Part shown: positions 9,113 through 19,314 of the stretch, piece by piece | How the letters are laid out: every line of letters starts with the position of its first letter | Numbering within the stretch: the first letter of the stretch is position 1 | Source of the DNA: DAIDKA01 sp035943195 | GTDB lineage: Bacteria > Pseudomonadota > Gammaproteobacteria > Steroidobacterales > Steroidobacteraceae | Direction of reading: 5' to 3' | DNA length: 64,000 nt | Assembly (NCBI GenBank): GCA_035943195.1 | Contig: DASZCK010000341.1 | Coordinates: forward strand, 1-64,000 | Notes under the pieces: generated by a model | What the model was told of the DNA's origin: nothing | The model's input: only the letters and a program-made list of their open reading frames with translations | Database searches by the model: none | Program-made: the position numbers and the translations under genes

Positions 9113-10104
9113 TGCAACCGGAGCTCAAGATCGTGGTGTCCAACGAGGCGCCTGAGGCATCGCCCGTGGTGCCGGAGGCCGTACCTGAACAGGTTGAGAT
9201 GCCGTTCGCCATCATCAATGGCGAGCCGGTCACGCACCTGCCCAAGGACCTTTACATTCCTCCGCAGGCGCTCGAGGTCATCCTCGAGGCCTTCGAAGGA
9301 CCGCTGGATCTGCTGCTGTACCTGATCCGGCGCCAGAACCTGGACGTACTGGATATTCCGCTGGCGGAAATCACCCGCCAGTACATGAAGTACATCGAGC
9401 TGATGCAGGACCTGCAGCTGGAACTGGCGGGTGAGTACCTGGTCATGGCGGCCACCCTGGCCGAGATCAAGTCGCGGATGCTGCTGCCGCGCGCCGCCAA
9501 AATCGATGACTCCGAAGAGGATCCGCGTGCTGAGCTGGTGCGCCGCCTGCAGGAGTACGAGCGCTTCAAGCGCGCCGCGGAACGGCTCGACAACCTGCCA
9601 CGCCTCGACCGTGACGTGTGGAGCGCCGGGGCGGAGCTGCGCGACCGCAAGGTAGTGCGCCTGGTGCCGCAGGTCACGCTGCAGGAGATGCTGCTGGCAT
9701 TTCGCGACGTGGTCGCGCGCAGCGAGATGTTTGCGCACCATCATGTGCAGCGCGAGCGGCTGTCGGTGCGCGAACGCATGACCGACATCGTCGCGAAGCT
9801 TGCGAGCGCGAGCTTCGTGGAATTCGTGCAACTCTTTCGCCCCGAGGAAGGTCGCATGGGAGTGGCGGTCACCTTCATCGCCATCCTCGAGCTGGTGCGG
9901 GAGGGGCTGATCGATATCGTGCAGCAGGAGCCCTTCGCCCCCATTCACGTGCGCAGCGCCGCCGCCGGCCGAAGGCTGCGCGTGGTGGCCGACAACTCCG
10001 CGGAGGCCGAGTCGCAGGCGCAGATCACGGTACCCGAAGAAACTGCCGTGGCCGATGATTTCGACAACGCCGATGATGATGACGGCGATGACCAGGAGAT
10101 CTGA
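9112..10104 (+). CDS. scpA: Segregation and condensation protein A
   Basis: Kleisin subunit of the SMC-ScpAB condensin-like complex. The 330-residue product has an extra N-terminal segment of about 50 residues rich in Pro, Val and Glu. The ScpA core follows (from about residue 58: VILEAFEGPLDLLLYLIRRQ, then AGEYLVMAATLAEIKSRMLLP) and the C-terminal winged helix (about 220-275). It ends in a very acidic tail of Asp and Glu. It starts within the trpS stop (TGATG), and scpB follows 6 bases later. Its SMC partner is encoded at the left edge of the window. Confidence 0.95.
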   Translation: MQPELKIVVSNEAPEASPVVPEAVPEQVEMPFAIINGEPVTHLPKDLYIPPQALEVILEAFEGPLDLLLYLIRRQNLDVLDIPLAEITRQYMKYIELMQDLQLELAGEYLVMAATLAEIKSRMLLPRAAKIDDSEEDPRAELVRRLQEYERFKRAAERLDNLPRLDRDVWSAGAELRDRKVVRLVPQVTLQEMLLAFRDVVARSEMFAHHHVQRERLSVRERMTDIVAKLASASFVEFVQLFRPEEGRMGVAVTFIAILELVREGLIDIVQQEPFAPIHVRSAAAGRRLRVVADNSAEAESQAQITVPEETAVADDFDNADDDDGDDQEI

Positions 10105-10110
10105 GCATCC

Positions 10111-10821
10111 ATGAGCGAGTCGTATCGCAGAAATGTTGTGGAGGCGGCGCTGCTCGCCGCGGGCCGGTCACTGCAGCTGGCCGATCTGGCGCAGGTCTTC
10201 GAAGCCAATGAACAGCCCACGGATGCGGAACTCACCGCCGTCCTGGAGGGCCTGCAGGCCGAATACGCCACGCGTGCCCTGGAGCTCGCGCATACCGCCA
10301 GTGGCTGGCGAATCCAGGTGCGCGGCGACTACGCCACCGAGGTCTCCCGGCTCTGGCCGGAACGGCCGGCGCGCTACTCACGCGCGCTCCTGGAGACCCT
10401 GGCGCTGATCGCGTACCGCCAGCCCATCACCCGCGGTGAGATCGAACTGGTGCGCGGCGTCGCCGTCAATCCCAACATCATCAAGACGCTGCTGGAACGC
10501 AATTGGATTCGCGTGATCGGCACGCGCGATGTGCCGGGTCGCCCCGAAGTGCTGGGGACCACCCACGAGTTCCTGGATTATTTTGGGCTGAAGAAGCTGG
10601 AGCAGCTGCCGCCGCTCGCGGAGCTGAAGGCGCTCACCGAACTCAACGTGCAGTTGGAGCTGCCGGGCCCTGCGCCCGCGGCGGTCACCGGGTCCGCTGC
10701 CGAAGCGGAAGCCGAAACGGAGGCTGAAGCCGAGGACATGGTGTCGGAGGGCGATCCGCTCGATGACGGAATCGAGGCGAAGGGACTGGTCGCTGCCCCT
10801 GATCGGTCCCACGACGCCTGA
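10111..10821 (+). CDS. scpB: Segregation and condensation protein B
   Basis: ScpB, the winged-helix dimer that binds the ScpA kleisin linker and regulates SMC. The 236-residue product has two winged-helix units (about 5-85 and 88-165), including the conserved RYSRALLETLALIAYRQPIT and RGVAVNPNIIKTLLERNWI segments and the GRPEVLGTT turn. The last 60 residues are an acidic, Ala/Glu-rich tail that is probably disordered. It is six bases downstream of scpA and five bases upstream of the rluB-like gene, in the widespread scpA-scpB-rluB order. Confidence 0.95.
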   Translation: MSESYRRNVVEAALLAAGRSLQLADLAQVFEANEQPTDAELTAVLEGLQAEYATRALELAHTASGWRIQVRGDYATEVSRLWPERPARYSRALLETLALIAYRQPITRGEIELVRGVAVNPNIIKTLLERNWIRVIGTRDVPGRPEVLGTTHEFLDYFGLKKLEQLPPLAELKALTELNVQLELPGPAPAAVTGSAAEAEAETEAEAEDMVSEGDPLDDGIEAKGLVAAPDRSHDA

Positions 10822-10826
10822 AGGAC

Positions 10827-11576
10827 ATGTCTGACGCGGCCGGTCAACGCCTGCAGAAGGCTCTTGCCCATCTGGGGCTGGCCTCGCGGCGCGAGGTGGA
10901 GGCCTGGATCCGCGCCGGTCGTCTGACCGTGAACGGCCAGCCCGCGACGCTGGGCATGCGCGTGGTATCCGCCGACAAGGTGCGGCTCGATGGCCGGCTG
11001 GTACGCCAGCGCGCCGGCAGCGCCGTCAAGGTCTTCGCCGTACACCGCTCACCCGGGGTGGAAATGCGCGAGCTGCTGCAGCAGCTGCCGCGCAGCGGCG
11101 GGCGCCGATTCGTGGCCGTCAGTCCCATGCCCGCCATCGACGGGGGCCTGGAACTGGTCAGCTCAGACGGGGAGACCGCCGAGCGTCTGCAGCGCCTGGT
11201 GCGCCGCCTGACCGTGGATTTCAGCGTGCGCGTTCATGGGGAGCTTTCCCTGGAAGGCATCGAGCGAGTGCTGCAGGGTCGGCTCGACAATGGCACGACC
11301 GTGATGGTGCAAAGCTGCGAGGCGGCCGGTGGTGAGGGCAGCAATCGCTGGTACACCGTGATTGCGGTGGGCGCCAGCGGCAAGGATATCCGGCAGCTGT
11401 TTGAACGGCAGGGCGCCATGGTCAGCCGCGTCTTGCGCACGCGGCTGGGCACCGTGACGCTCGACCGCTCGCTGGCGCGGGGCCGCTCGCGCCTGCTGGA
11501 TGAGGCGCAGACCGCGGCGCTGCTACTGGGCGTCGAAGCGGCCACCGCTGATGCCGCGACTGGCGGGACCGAGTAG
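10827..11576 (+). CDS. RluB/RsuA-family pseudouridine synthase homologue lacking the catalytic Asp motif
   Basis: Position (immediately after scpB), the N-terminal S4 domain (RLQKALAHLGLASRREVEAWI) and the C-terminal core (GEGSNRWYTV, VSRVLRTRLGTV) identify an RluB-type 23S rRNA pseudouridine synthase homologue. The invariant GRLDxxTxGL motif with the catalytic Asp is absent. At the ungapped equivalent position (about residues 96-106) the protein reads SPMPAIDGGL, placing Pro where the Asp should be. The preceding YKPxG loop is also eroded and shortened. The reading frame itself is intact (249 residues). It may be an inactive rRNA-binding relative or a decaying gene. Its 3' end overlaps yciK on the other strand by 54 bases. 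Confidence 0.8.
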   Translation: MSDAAGQRLQKALAHLGLASRREVEAWIRAGRLTVNGQPATLGMRVVSADKVRLDGRLVRQRAGSAVKVFAVHRSPGVEMRELLQQLPRSGGRRFVAVSPMPAIDGGLELVSSDGETAERLQRLVRRLTVDFSVRVHGELSLEGIERVLQGRLDNGTTVMVQSCEAAGGEGSNRWYTVIAVGASGKDIRQLFERQGAMVSRVLRTRLGTVTLDRSLARGRSRLLDEAQTAALLLGVEAATADAATGGTE

Positions 11577-12290
11577 CGCGATATAGGGACGGGTGATGTC
11601 TTCGGGCGTCACCAGTCGGCCGGCATCCTCGGCCGGGTAGGCCTGGCGGCGCATTCTGGTCCGCACGGCGCCCGGGTTCAGCGAATTGCACCGCACTTGG
11701 GTGATCCCGGAGAGTTCCTCGGAGAGCACTTCGTTCAGTCCCTCGAGGGCATGCTTCGACACTGCATAGGCGCCCCAGTACGCGCGTCCGCGGCGCCCCA
11801 CGCCGCTGGAAGTAAAGACAATCGAGGCATCCTCTGAACGCTTCAGCAGCGGCAGCAGGATCTGGGTCAGGACGAAGGCCGCCGTCAGATTCACCTGCAG
11901 GACGCGGCACCAGGTGGGGACGTCATAGTGTTCAATCGGCCACAGCTGTCCCAGTAGGCCCGCGTTGTGCAGCAGGCCATCCAGGCGCTGGTAGCGCGCG
12001 TCGATGGCGCTGAACAGGGCGTCGTAGTCGCGGGCCAGCGCATTTTCCAGGTCGAACTCGATGATGGCGGCGCGCTCGGTGCCGAAGCGGCTGCTGATCC
12101 TGCTGTGCACCTGCTCGAGCCCGCGCACGTTGCGTCCCAGGAGCAGCACCGTTGCACCATGCGCGGCGCAACTGAGTGCCACCGCCTGACCGATGCCCTG
12201 ATTGGCACCGGTGATCAGGATCACCCGCCCGCTGAGCTCCTCCGGGCCGATGGCCGCGAGGCGTGGATCGAATTGAGGTACTTCGCTCAT
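11523..12290 (-). CDS. yciK: YciK-type short-chain dehydrogenase/reductase
   Basis: SDR oxidoreductase of 255 residues. It has the NAD(P) Rossmann motif TGANQGIGQ near residue 27, the NAG motif (LHNAGLLG), the catalytic Ser in FTSSGVGRRG and the YAVSK Tyr-Lys pair. Overall layout matches E. coli YciK, including RLDGLLHNAGLLG and the C-terminal FDAQ. ATG 12290 overlaps the stop of the upstream squalene/phytoene-like gene by 4 bases. The C-terminus runs 54 bases into the rluB-like gene on the opposite strand; since the FDAQ end is family-typical, the overlap looks genuine. The substrate is unknown. Confidence 0.9.
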   Translation of the reverse strand: MSEVPQFDPRLAAIGPEELSGRVILITGANQGIGQAVALSCAAHGATVLLLGRNVRGLEQVHSRISSRFGTERAAIIEFDLENALARDYDALFSAIDARYQRLDGLLHNAGLLGQLWPIEHYDVPTWCRVLQVNLTAAFVLTQILLPLLKRSEDASIVFTSSGVGRRGRAYWGAYAVSKHALEGLNEVLSEELSGITQVRCNSLNPGAVRTRMRRQAYPAEDAGRLVTPEDITRPYIALLGPASRGISGGRFDAQ

Positions 12291-13120
12291 GGAGTTTCCT
12301 GTGGGACAAAACGCGTCACGTTGCGGGCCGTCCGCCAGGCACGCAGTGCATCGCTCAAGCCAGTCCAGCGACTGCGACGCCAGGAGCGGGGCAGGGCCTG
12401 CTCCGCGCGGCGCGAGTGCTGCTGCATGAGCGCCGCCCACACCAGGAGGCCACGCAGCGCCGCACGCTGCGCCGGGGCTTCAATCATGGCGCAACTGTCG
12501 CTGAGGGCGGTGCGCAGTTGCCGATGGCGCTCGCGCAGCCGGCGGCTTAAGGCTTCCGGCCACGGCGCCTGCGCCAGTGCCGCGGGCGCAACGCCCAGGG
12601 CCGTCAGTTCATCCAGCGGCAGCCGCACCCGGCCGGCGCGCGCCGAATCCTCCAGCCGGATCAGCATGTCCAGTTCGCACATCGCAACCCCCAGCGCATG
12701 GCCGAACTGCGCGGGCGCCTGCGCCGGCGGTCCGGATGTCCACTGCGCCGCCAGTTGCGTGACTGCACGGGCCCAACGATCACAGTAGCCGGCCAGTTCG
12801 CTGCCGGTTTCAAAGGTCGCGCAGGCGAGGTCCCAGGTGGCGACATCCACCAGTCCGGAAATGTCCACCGCCGCCGTCCCCGGGCGCTGCGCCAGGAGCG
12901 CGCGCGTCAGTGGGTGCAGGGCGCGGCCGGCGCGCAAGCGCTCGCTCTCCTCGGCCCACCAGCTCATGCGCACGTGTGCCACGCTGTGCTCCAGGCCCGG
13001 CTGCAGCGCCGCGTTGATTTCTGCCTCGATGCCGAACAGCGGCTCGAGGATGGCCTGCAGTCGCTCGCCGCTGTACAACCACGCGAAATAGCGTGGTGTG
13101 CCCGCAAAGGCCGCCGTCAC
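12287..13120 (-). CDS. Squalene/phytoene synthase-family protein without Asp-rich motifs
   Basis: A 277-residue all-helical protein starting at GTG 13120, which overlaps the rmuC stop (GTGA). The segment VRMSWWAEESERLRAG followed by HPLTRALL matches the R-x-x-WW pattern of squalene/phytoene synthase-fold proteins, especially the NDUFAF6-like branch. The two DxxxD substrate-binding motifs of true head-to-head prenyl synthases are not visible. Prenyl condensation is therefore doubtful; a role as an assembly or binding factor is possible. It lies between rmuC and yciK in a tight same-strand run of genes. Confidence 0.7.
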   Translation of the reverse strand: MTAAFAGTPRYFAWLYSGERLQAILEPLFGIEAEINAALQPGLEHSVAHVRMSWWAEESERLRAGRALHPLTRALLAQRPGTAAVDISGLVDVATWDLACATFETGSELAGYCDRWARAVTQLAAQWTSGPPAQAPAQFGHALGVAMCELDMLIRLEDSARAGRVRLPLDELTALGVAPAALAQAPWPEALSRRLRERHRQLRTALSDSCAMIEAPAQRAALRGLLVWAALMQQHSRRAEQALPRSWRRSRWTGLSDALRAWRTARNVTRFVPQETP

Positions 13121-14145
13121 TTCAGGTCCTTCGGCGTGACATCCAGCGTGGCCGGCGCCTCCAGCGGCTCATCGGCCGTGGCACCGAGGTCGCGCAAGCG
13201 GCGGGCCTGCGGCATGACCTGCCGCTCGACCGACCCCGCCGCGGAATTGAACGCTTCAATTGCCCCACCCAGGCGCTGCCCGACCTTGGCCAGATGCTCG
13301 AGGAAGGTGGCCAGACGTGAATGCAGCTCACCGCCCAGCTCCTGGATCTGGCGCGCATTGCTGGCAGCCTGATCCTGGCGCCAGCAAAAGGCGACGCACT
13401 TGAGCACTGCCATCAGCGTCGAGGGGGTGGCCAGCACCACGCTGTCCGCCAGCGCCTGCTCGATGAGCTGGGGCTGCACCGCCAGCGCTGCCGACAGGAA
13501 CTGGTCACCGGGAATGAACAGAATGACGAATTCAGGCGTGCGGGCGAATTGGGTCCAGTAAGCCTTGGCCGCAAGTTCGCGCACGCGCGCGGCGACCTGC
13601 TGCGCGTGACGCTGTAGATGCTGGCCCTGGCTCGCATCATCGGGCGCCTCGAGCGCCGCGAGGTAGGCATCCAGCGGCGCCTTGGCATCAACCACCAGTT
13701 CGCGGCCCTCGGGCAGATGCACGATGAGATCGGGTCGCGAGACACCGGTGGTGCCGCTCACCTGGACCTGTTCGCTGAAGTCGCATTGGTCGACGAGGCC
13801 GGCGAGTTCCACCACGCGCCGTAGCGTCAGCTCGCCCCAGCGGCCACGCACTTCGGGTCGACGCAGCGCGGTGACGAGATTGCGTGTCTCGCGCTCCAAT
13901 CCGGCCTGGCCACGCACCAGCTGCACGATCTGGCCGCGCAGATTGGCCTCACTGTCGCGATGCTCCGCGTCGAGCCGCAGGGCCTGGGCGCGCGTGGCTT
14001 CCAATGCAGCCTGCAGCGGCGACACCAGATTGGACAGCCGCTCCTCGCGGCGCCGGCCGGCCAGCAGCTGGGCGCAGAGGAATCCTATGGCCAGACCGAC
14101 CAGCAATGCGGCGCCGATCAGTATCAGTTCCAATTCGGAAATCAT
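13117..14145 (-). CDS. rmuC: DNA recombination protein RmuC
   Basis: RmuC-family protein of 342 residues, known to limit inversions at short inverted repeats and to carry a nuclease-like core. It has an N-terminal membrane helix (about residues 7-28, LILIGAALLVGLAIGFLCAQ) and a coiled-coil section (about 30-95). The conserved domain includes RGRWGELTLRRVVELAGL, then VHLPEGRELVVDAKAPLDAYL with the nuclease-like Asp and Lys, and FVILFIPGDQFLSAAL. It is somewhat shorter than E. coli RmuC because the coiled coil is reduced. It is the first gene of a three-gene minus-strand run. Confidence 0.93.
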   Translation of the reverse strand: MISELELILIGAALLVGLAIGFLCAQLLAGRRREERLSNLVSPLQAALEATRAQALRLDAEHRDSEANLRGQIVQLVRGQAGLERETRNLVTALRRPEVRGRWGELTLRRVVELAGLVDQCDFSEQVQVSGTTGVSRPDLIVHLPEGRELVVDAKAPLDAYLAALEAPDDASQGQHLQRHAQQVAARVRELAAKAYWTQFARTPEFVILFIPGDQFLSAALAVQPQLIEQALADSVVLATPSTLMAVLKCVAFCWRQDQAASNARQIQELGGELHSRLATFLEHLAKVGQRLGGAIEAFNSAAGSVERQVMPQARRLRDLGATADEPLEAPATLDVTPKDLK

Positions 14146-14219
14146 GGCTAAAGAGGTTGTGGCGGGAGTCGGCAGGGTGCCAGACTGATTGCACCGAACT
14201 GATGATGGTGGAGATTAGC

Positions 14220-14501
14220 ATGAAAGCTATTTGGAACAATGTCGTGATCGCAGACAGCGATGACACCGTGGTCGTCGAGGGCAACCATTATTTTCCGCGC
14301 GCCGCGCTCAAGGACCAATACCTGCAACCGAGTCCCACGACGTCCGTGTGCCCGTGGAAGGGCACCGCCAGCTATTTTTCGCTTCAGGTAGAGGGCAGCA
14401 CCAATCCGGATGCCGTCTGGTACTACCGCGAACCCAAGCCCGCCGCGTCGCAGATCCGCGACCGCGTGGCATTCTGGAAGGGCGTGAAGGTGACACCCTG
14501 A
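14220..14501 (+). CDS. DUF427 domain protein
   Basis: Small 93-residue protein made of a single DUF427 domain. Visible landmarks are MKAIWNNVVIADSDDTVVVEGNHYFP, a TSVCPWKGTASYFSL core with Cys and Trp, and AVWYYREPKPAASQIRDRVAFW. DUF427 proteins are small beta-rich proteins of unknown biochemical role. ATG 14220 is chosen because GGAG lies 7 bases upstream; two other ATGs just before lack such spacing. The stop overlaps the start of the flavin reductase gene (TGATG), so the two are probably co-translated. It is divergent from rmuC. Confidence 0.85.
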   Translation: MKAIWNNVVIADSDDTVVVEGNHYFPRAALKDQYLQPSPTTSVCPWKGTASYFSLQVEGSTNPDAVWYYREPKPAASQIRDRVAFWKGVKVTP

Positions 14502-15883
14502 TGGAGCACTTCGACGCGCTCATCATCGGCGCAGGACAGGCGGGGCCGCCGCTGGCCGGGCGTCTGAGCGCCGCGGGTGAGCGCGTCGCCATCATCGAGC
14601 GCCAACTCATTGGTGGCACCTGCGTCAACACCGGATGCATGCCAACCAAGACACTGGTGGCCAGCGCCTATGCCGCCCAGATGGCGCGCCGGGCCGCGCA
14701 ATACGGCGTGCGGATCGGCGCCGCAGTGACCGTCGACATGCGCACGGTGCGCGAGCGGGCCGCGACCGTGACCTTGAACGCGCGCAATGGACTGGAGAAA
14801 TGGCTGGCAGGTATGCCCAATTGCACCGTCGTGCGCGGGCATGCGCGTTTTGAAAGCGCAACCCAGCTGCGTGTGGGTGAGCGGGTCTTGAGTGCACCGC
14901 GCATTTTCATCAATGTCGGCGCGCGCGCCGTGGTGCCCGATATTCAAGGGCTCGCCGAGGTTCCCTACCTGACCAACACCTCGATCGTGGCGCTCGATCG
15001 ACTGCCGGCGCATCTCATCATTCTGGGCGGCAGCTACATCGGACTCGAATTTGCACAGATGTACCGCCGCTTCGGCAGTGCGGTCAGCGTGGTGGAGCGC
15101 GCGGCGCGCCTGGCGCCGCGCGAAGATCCGGATGTCTCGCAGGCCATCCGTGAAATCCTCGAAGCCGAGGGCATCAGCATTCATACCGGGGCGGAGGTTG
15201 CCGCTGTGTCGCGCGCCGCCGCCGGCGGCATCACGGTGCGCGTGCGCAGCGCCGGCGCGGATATGGAGCTGTCGGGCTCCGAGCTGTTGCTGGCGAGCGG
15301 GCGCCGACCGAATACCGACGACCTGGGTCTGGCGGCGGCAGGTGTCGCGCAAAGTGCCTCGGGGCACGTCCTGGTTGATGACGCCCTGAGTACCACGGTG
15401 CCGGGGATTTGGGCGCTGGGCGAATGCAATGGGCGCGGCGCCTTCACGCATACGGCCTACAACGATTTTGAAATCGTCGCCGCCAATCTGCTGGATGGCG
15501 CACAGCGCAGAGTCAGTGCGCGCATTCCGGGCTATGCCCTGTACATCGATCCACCGCTGGGGCGAGTGGGCATGACCCAGGCCCAGGCGCAGCAGACCGG
15601 CCGGCCCCTGCTGGTCAACACCCGCCCCATGAGCCGGGTCGGGCGTGCCGTGGAAAAAAACGAAACCCAGGGTTTCATGAAGGTCATTGTCGATGCCGGC
15701 ACCCGGCGCATCCTTGGCGCGGCCATCCTGGGCGTGAACGGAGATGAGGCGATCCACGGCATCCTCGATCTCATGAATGCCGATCAGCCCGTCACCACCT
15801 TGCAATGGGCGGTCCCCATCCACCCGACGGTGTCGGAGCTGCTGCCGACACTGGTCAACGGTCTGCAAAAGATTGGCGGATGA
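14501..15883 (+). CDS. FAD-dependent pyridine nucleotide-disulfide oxidoreductase (mercuric reductase/Lpd-like)
   Basis: Class I flavin disulfide reductase of 460 residues. An N-terminal FAD motif (GAGQAG, residue 10 on) is followed by a redox-active pair Cys41/Cys46 in GGTCVNTGCMPTK. The NAD(P) motif GGSYIGLE sits near residue 175 and the C-terminal dimer domain carries the His-Glu dyad HPTVSE. There is no N-terminal heavy-metal domain and no C-terminal Cys pair, so mercuric reduction is not indicated. The nearest groups are dihydrolipoamide dehydrogenase-like and soluble transhydrogenase-like proteins. It is coupled to the DUF427 gene upstream, and its end overlaps ubiG on the other strand by 29 bases. 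Confidence 0.88.
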   Translation: MEHFDALIIGAGQAGPPLAGRLSAAGERVAIIERQLIGGTCVNTGCMPTKTLVASAYAAQMARRAAQYGVRIGAAVTVDMRTVRERAATVTLNARNGLEKWLAGMPNCTVVRGHARFESATQLRVGERVLSAPRIFINVGARAVVPDIQGLAEVPYLTNTSIVALDRLPAHLIILGGSYIGLEFAQMYRRFGSAVSVVERAARLAPREDPDVSQAIREILEAEGISIHTGAEVAAVSRAAAGGITVRVRSAGADMELSGSELLLASGRRPNTDDLGLAAAGVAQSASGHVLVDDALSTTVPGIWALGECNGRGAFTHTAYNDFEIVAANLLDGAQRRVSARIPGYALYIDPPLGRVGMTQAQAQQTGRPLLVNTRPMSRVGRAVEKNETQGFMKVIVDAGTRRILGAAILGVNGDEAIHGILDLMNADQPVTTLQWAVPIHPTVSELLPTLVNGLQKIGG

Positions 15884-16565
15884 AATGGACGAGGTAGTTG
15901 ACGCTCGCGTCCGCGCTGAGCTTTGACTGTGCGGTGAGGGGATCAAAAGCCAGACCGCCGACATCCTGCAGCACCAGCCCACAGGCGCGGCCCCACCGCG
16001 CCAGTTCCGAAGGACGCACCAGACGCTCGTACTCGTGCGTGCCGCGCGGCACCAGCCGAAACAGGTATTCGGCGGCGATGATGGCCTGGACGAAGGACTT
16101 GGGCGTGCGGTTCAACGTTGAGAGGAATACCGCGCCGCCGGGCCGCACCAGGGCGCCCAGCGCGGCCACCACCCCGGCGGGATTGGGGACATGCTCGACC
16201 ATTTCCATGCAGGTCACTGCGTCAAATGCGCCCGGCTCGGCGGCGGCGAGGGCCTCGGCGCCAAGCAGCCGGTAGTCGATGCTCACGCCGCGCTCGGCGG
16301 CATGCAGACGGGCGGTTTCAATCATCGCCGGTGCCAGGTCTATGCCGGTGACCCGGGCGCCGAGACTCTCAAGGGCCTCGCAAAACAGGCCGCCGCCACA
16401 ACCCACGTCCAGCAGCCGTGCACCTTTGAGTTCACAGCGCGCGGCCACGTAGGCGGTCCGCACCGGATTGATCAGGTGCAGGGGCCGGAACTCCCCGTCC
16501 GGATCCCAGAATCGATGCGCAATGGCATCGAATTTGCCGATTTCCATGCGGTCCGCGTTGTTCAT
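15855..16565 (-). CDS. ubiG: Ubiquinone biosynthesis O-methyltransferase UbiG
   Basis: SAM-dependent O-methyltransferase of 236 residues that performs both O-methylations of ubiquinone synthesis. It shows the family start (NADRMEIGKFDAIAHRFWDP), EFRPLHLINPVR, the SAM motif LLDVGCGGG, TGIDLAP, CMEMVEHVP and a late LAFDPLTAQSKLSADASVNYL segment. ATG 16565 is the family start. It is divergent from gyrA with 47 bases between starts, the usual ubiG/gyrA arrangement of gammaproteobacteria. Its 3' end overlaps the flavoprotein gene tail-to-tail. Confidence 0.96.
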   Translation of the reverse strand: MNNADRMEIGKFDAIAHRFWDPDGEFRPLHLINPVRTAYVAARCELKGARLLDVGCGGGLFCEALESLGARVTGIDLAPAMIETARLHAAERGVSIDYRLLGAEALAAAEPGAFDAVTCMEMVEHVPNPAGVVAALGALVRPGGAVFLSTLNRTPKSFVQAIIAAEYLFRLVPRGTHEYERLVRPSELARWGRACGLVLQDVGGLAFDPLTAQSKLSADASVNYLVHFIRQSFADR

Positions 16566-16612
16566 TATGCTAAAATTTCCCCTTTGTGCCGGCCGATAAG
16601 CCTTCGGACTCA

Positions 16613-19192
<2,580 letters not shown>

Positions 19193-19193
19193 G

Positions 19194-19226
19194 CGCCCCG
19201 TAAACGCCCCGTAAACGACCCTTAAA
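19194..19226 (+). repeat. Three 11-bp tandem direct repeats between gyrA and serC
   Basis: CGCCCCGTAAA occurs twice back to back (19194-19204, 19205-19215), followed by a third diverged copy CGACCCTTAAA (19216-19226). A partial fourth unit (CGCTAAG) follows. The repeats start one base after the gyrA stop and lie 88-121 bases upstream of the serC GTG. The 11-base period is close to one helical turn, so a protein could bind all units on one DNA face. A role in serC expression is inference only. Confidence 0.7.
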
Positions 19227-19314
19227 CGCTAAGCGCAGACCTAAAAGTTCTAACCGGCCCCAGGCGTGCTTGGTACCATCCAAGCACCCCTCTTGATCGA
19301 CCCGGAAGGCTTTT

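Noticed and set aside
14501..15883. Mercuric reductase (merA)
   Set aside because: No N-terminal metal-binding domain, no C-terminal Cys pair and no mer genes nearby.
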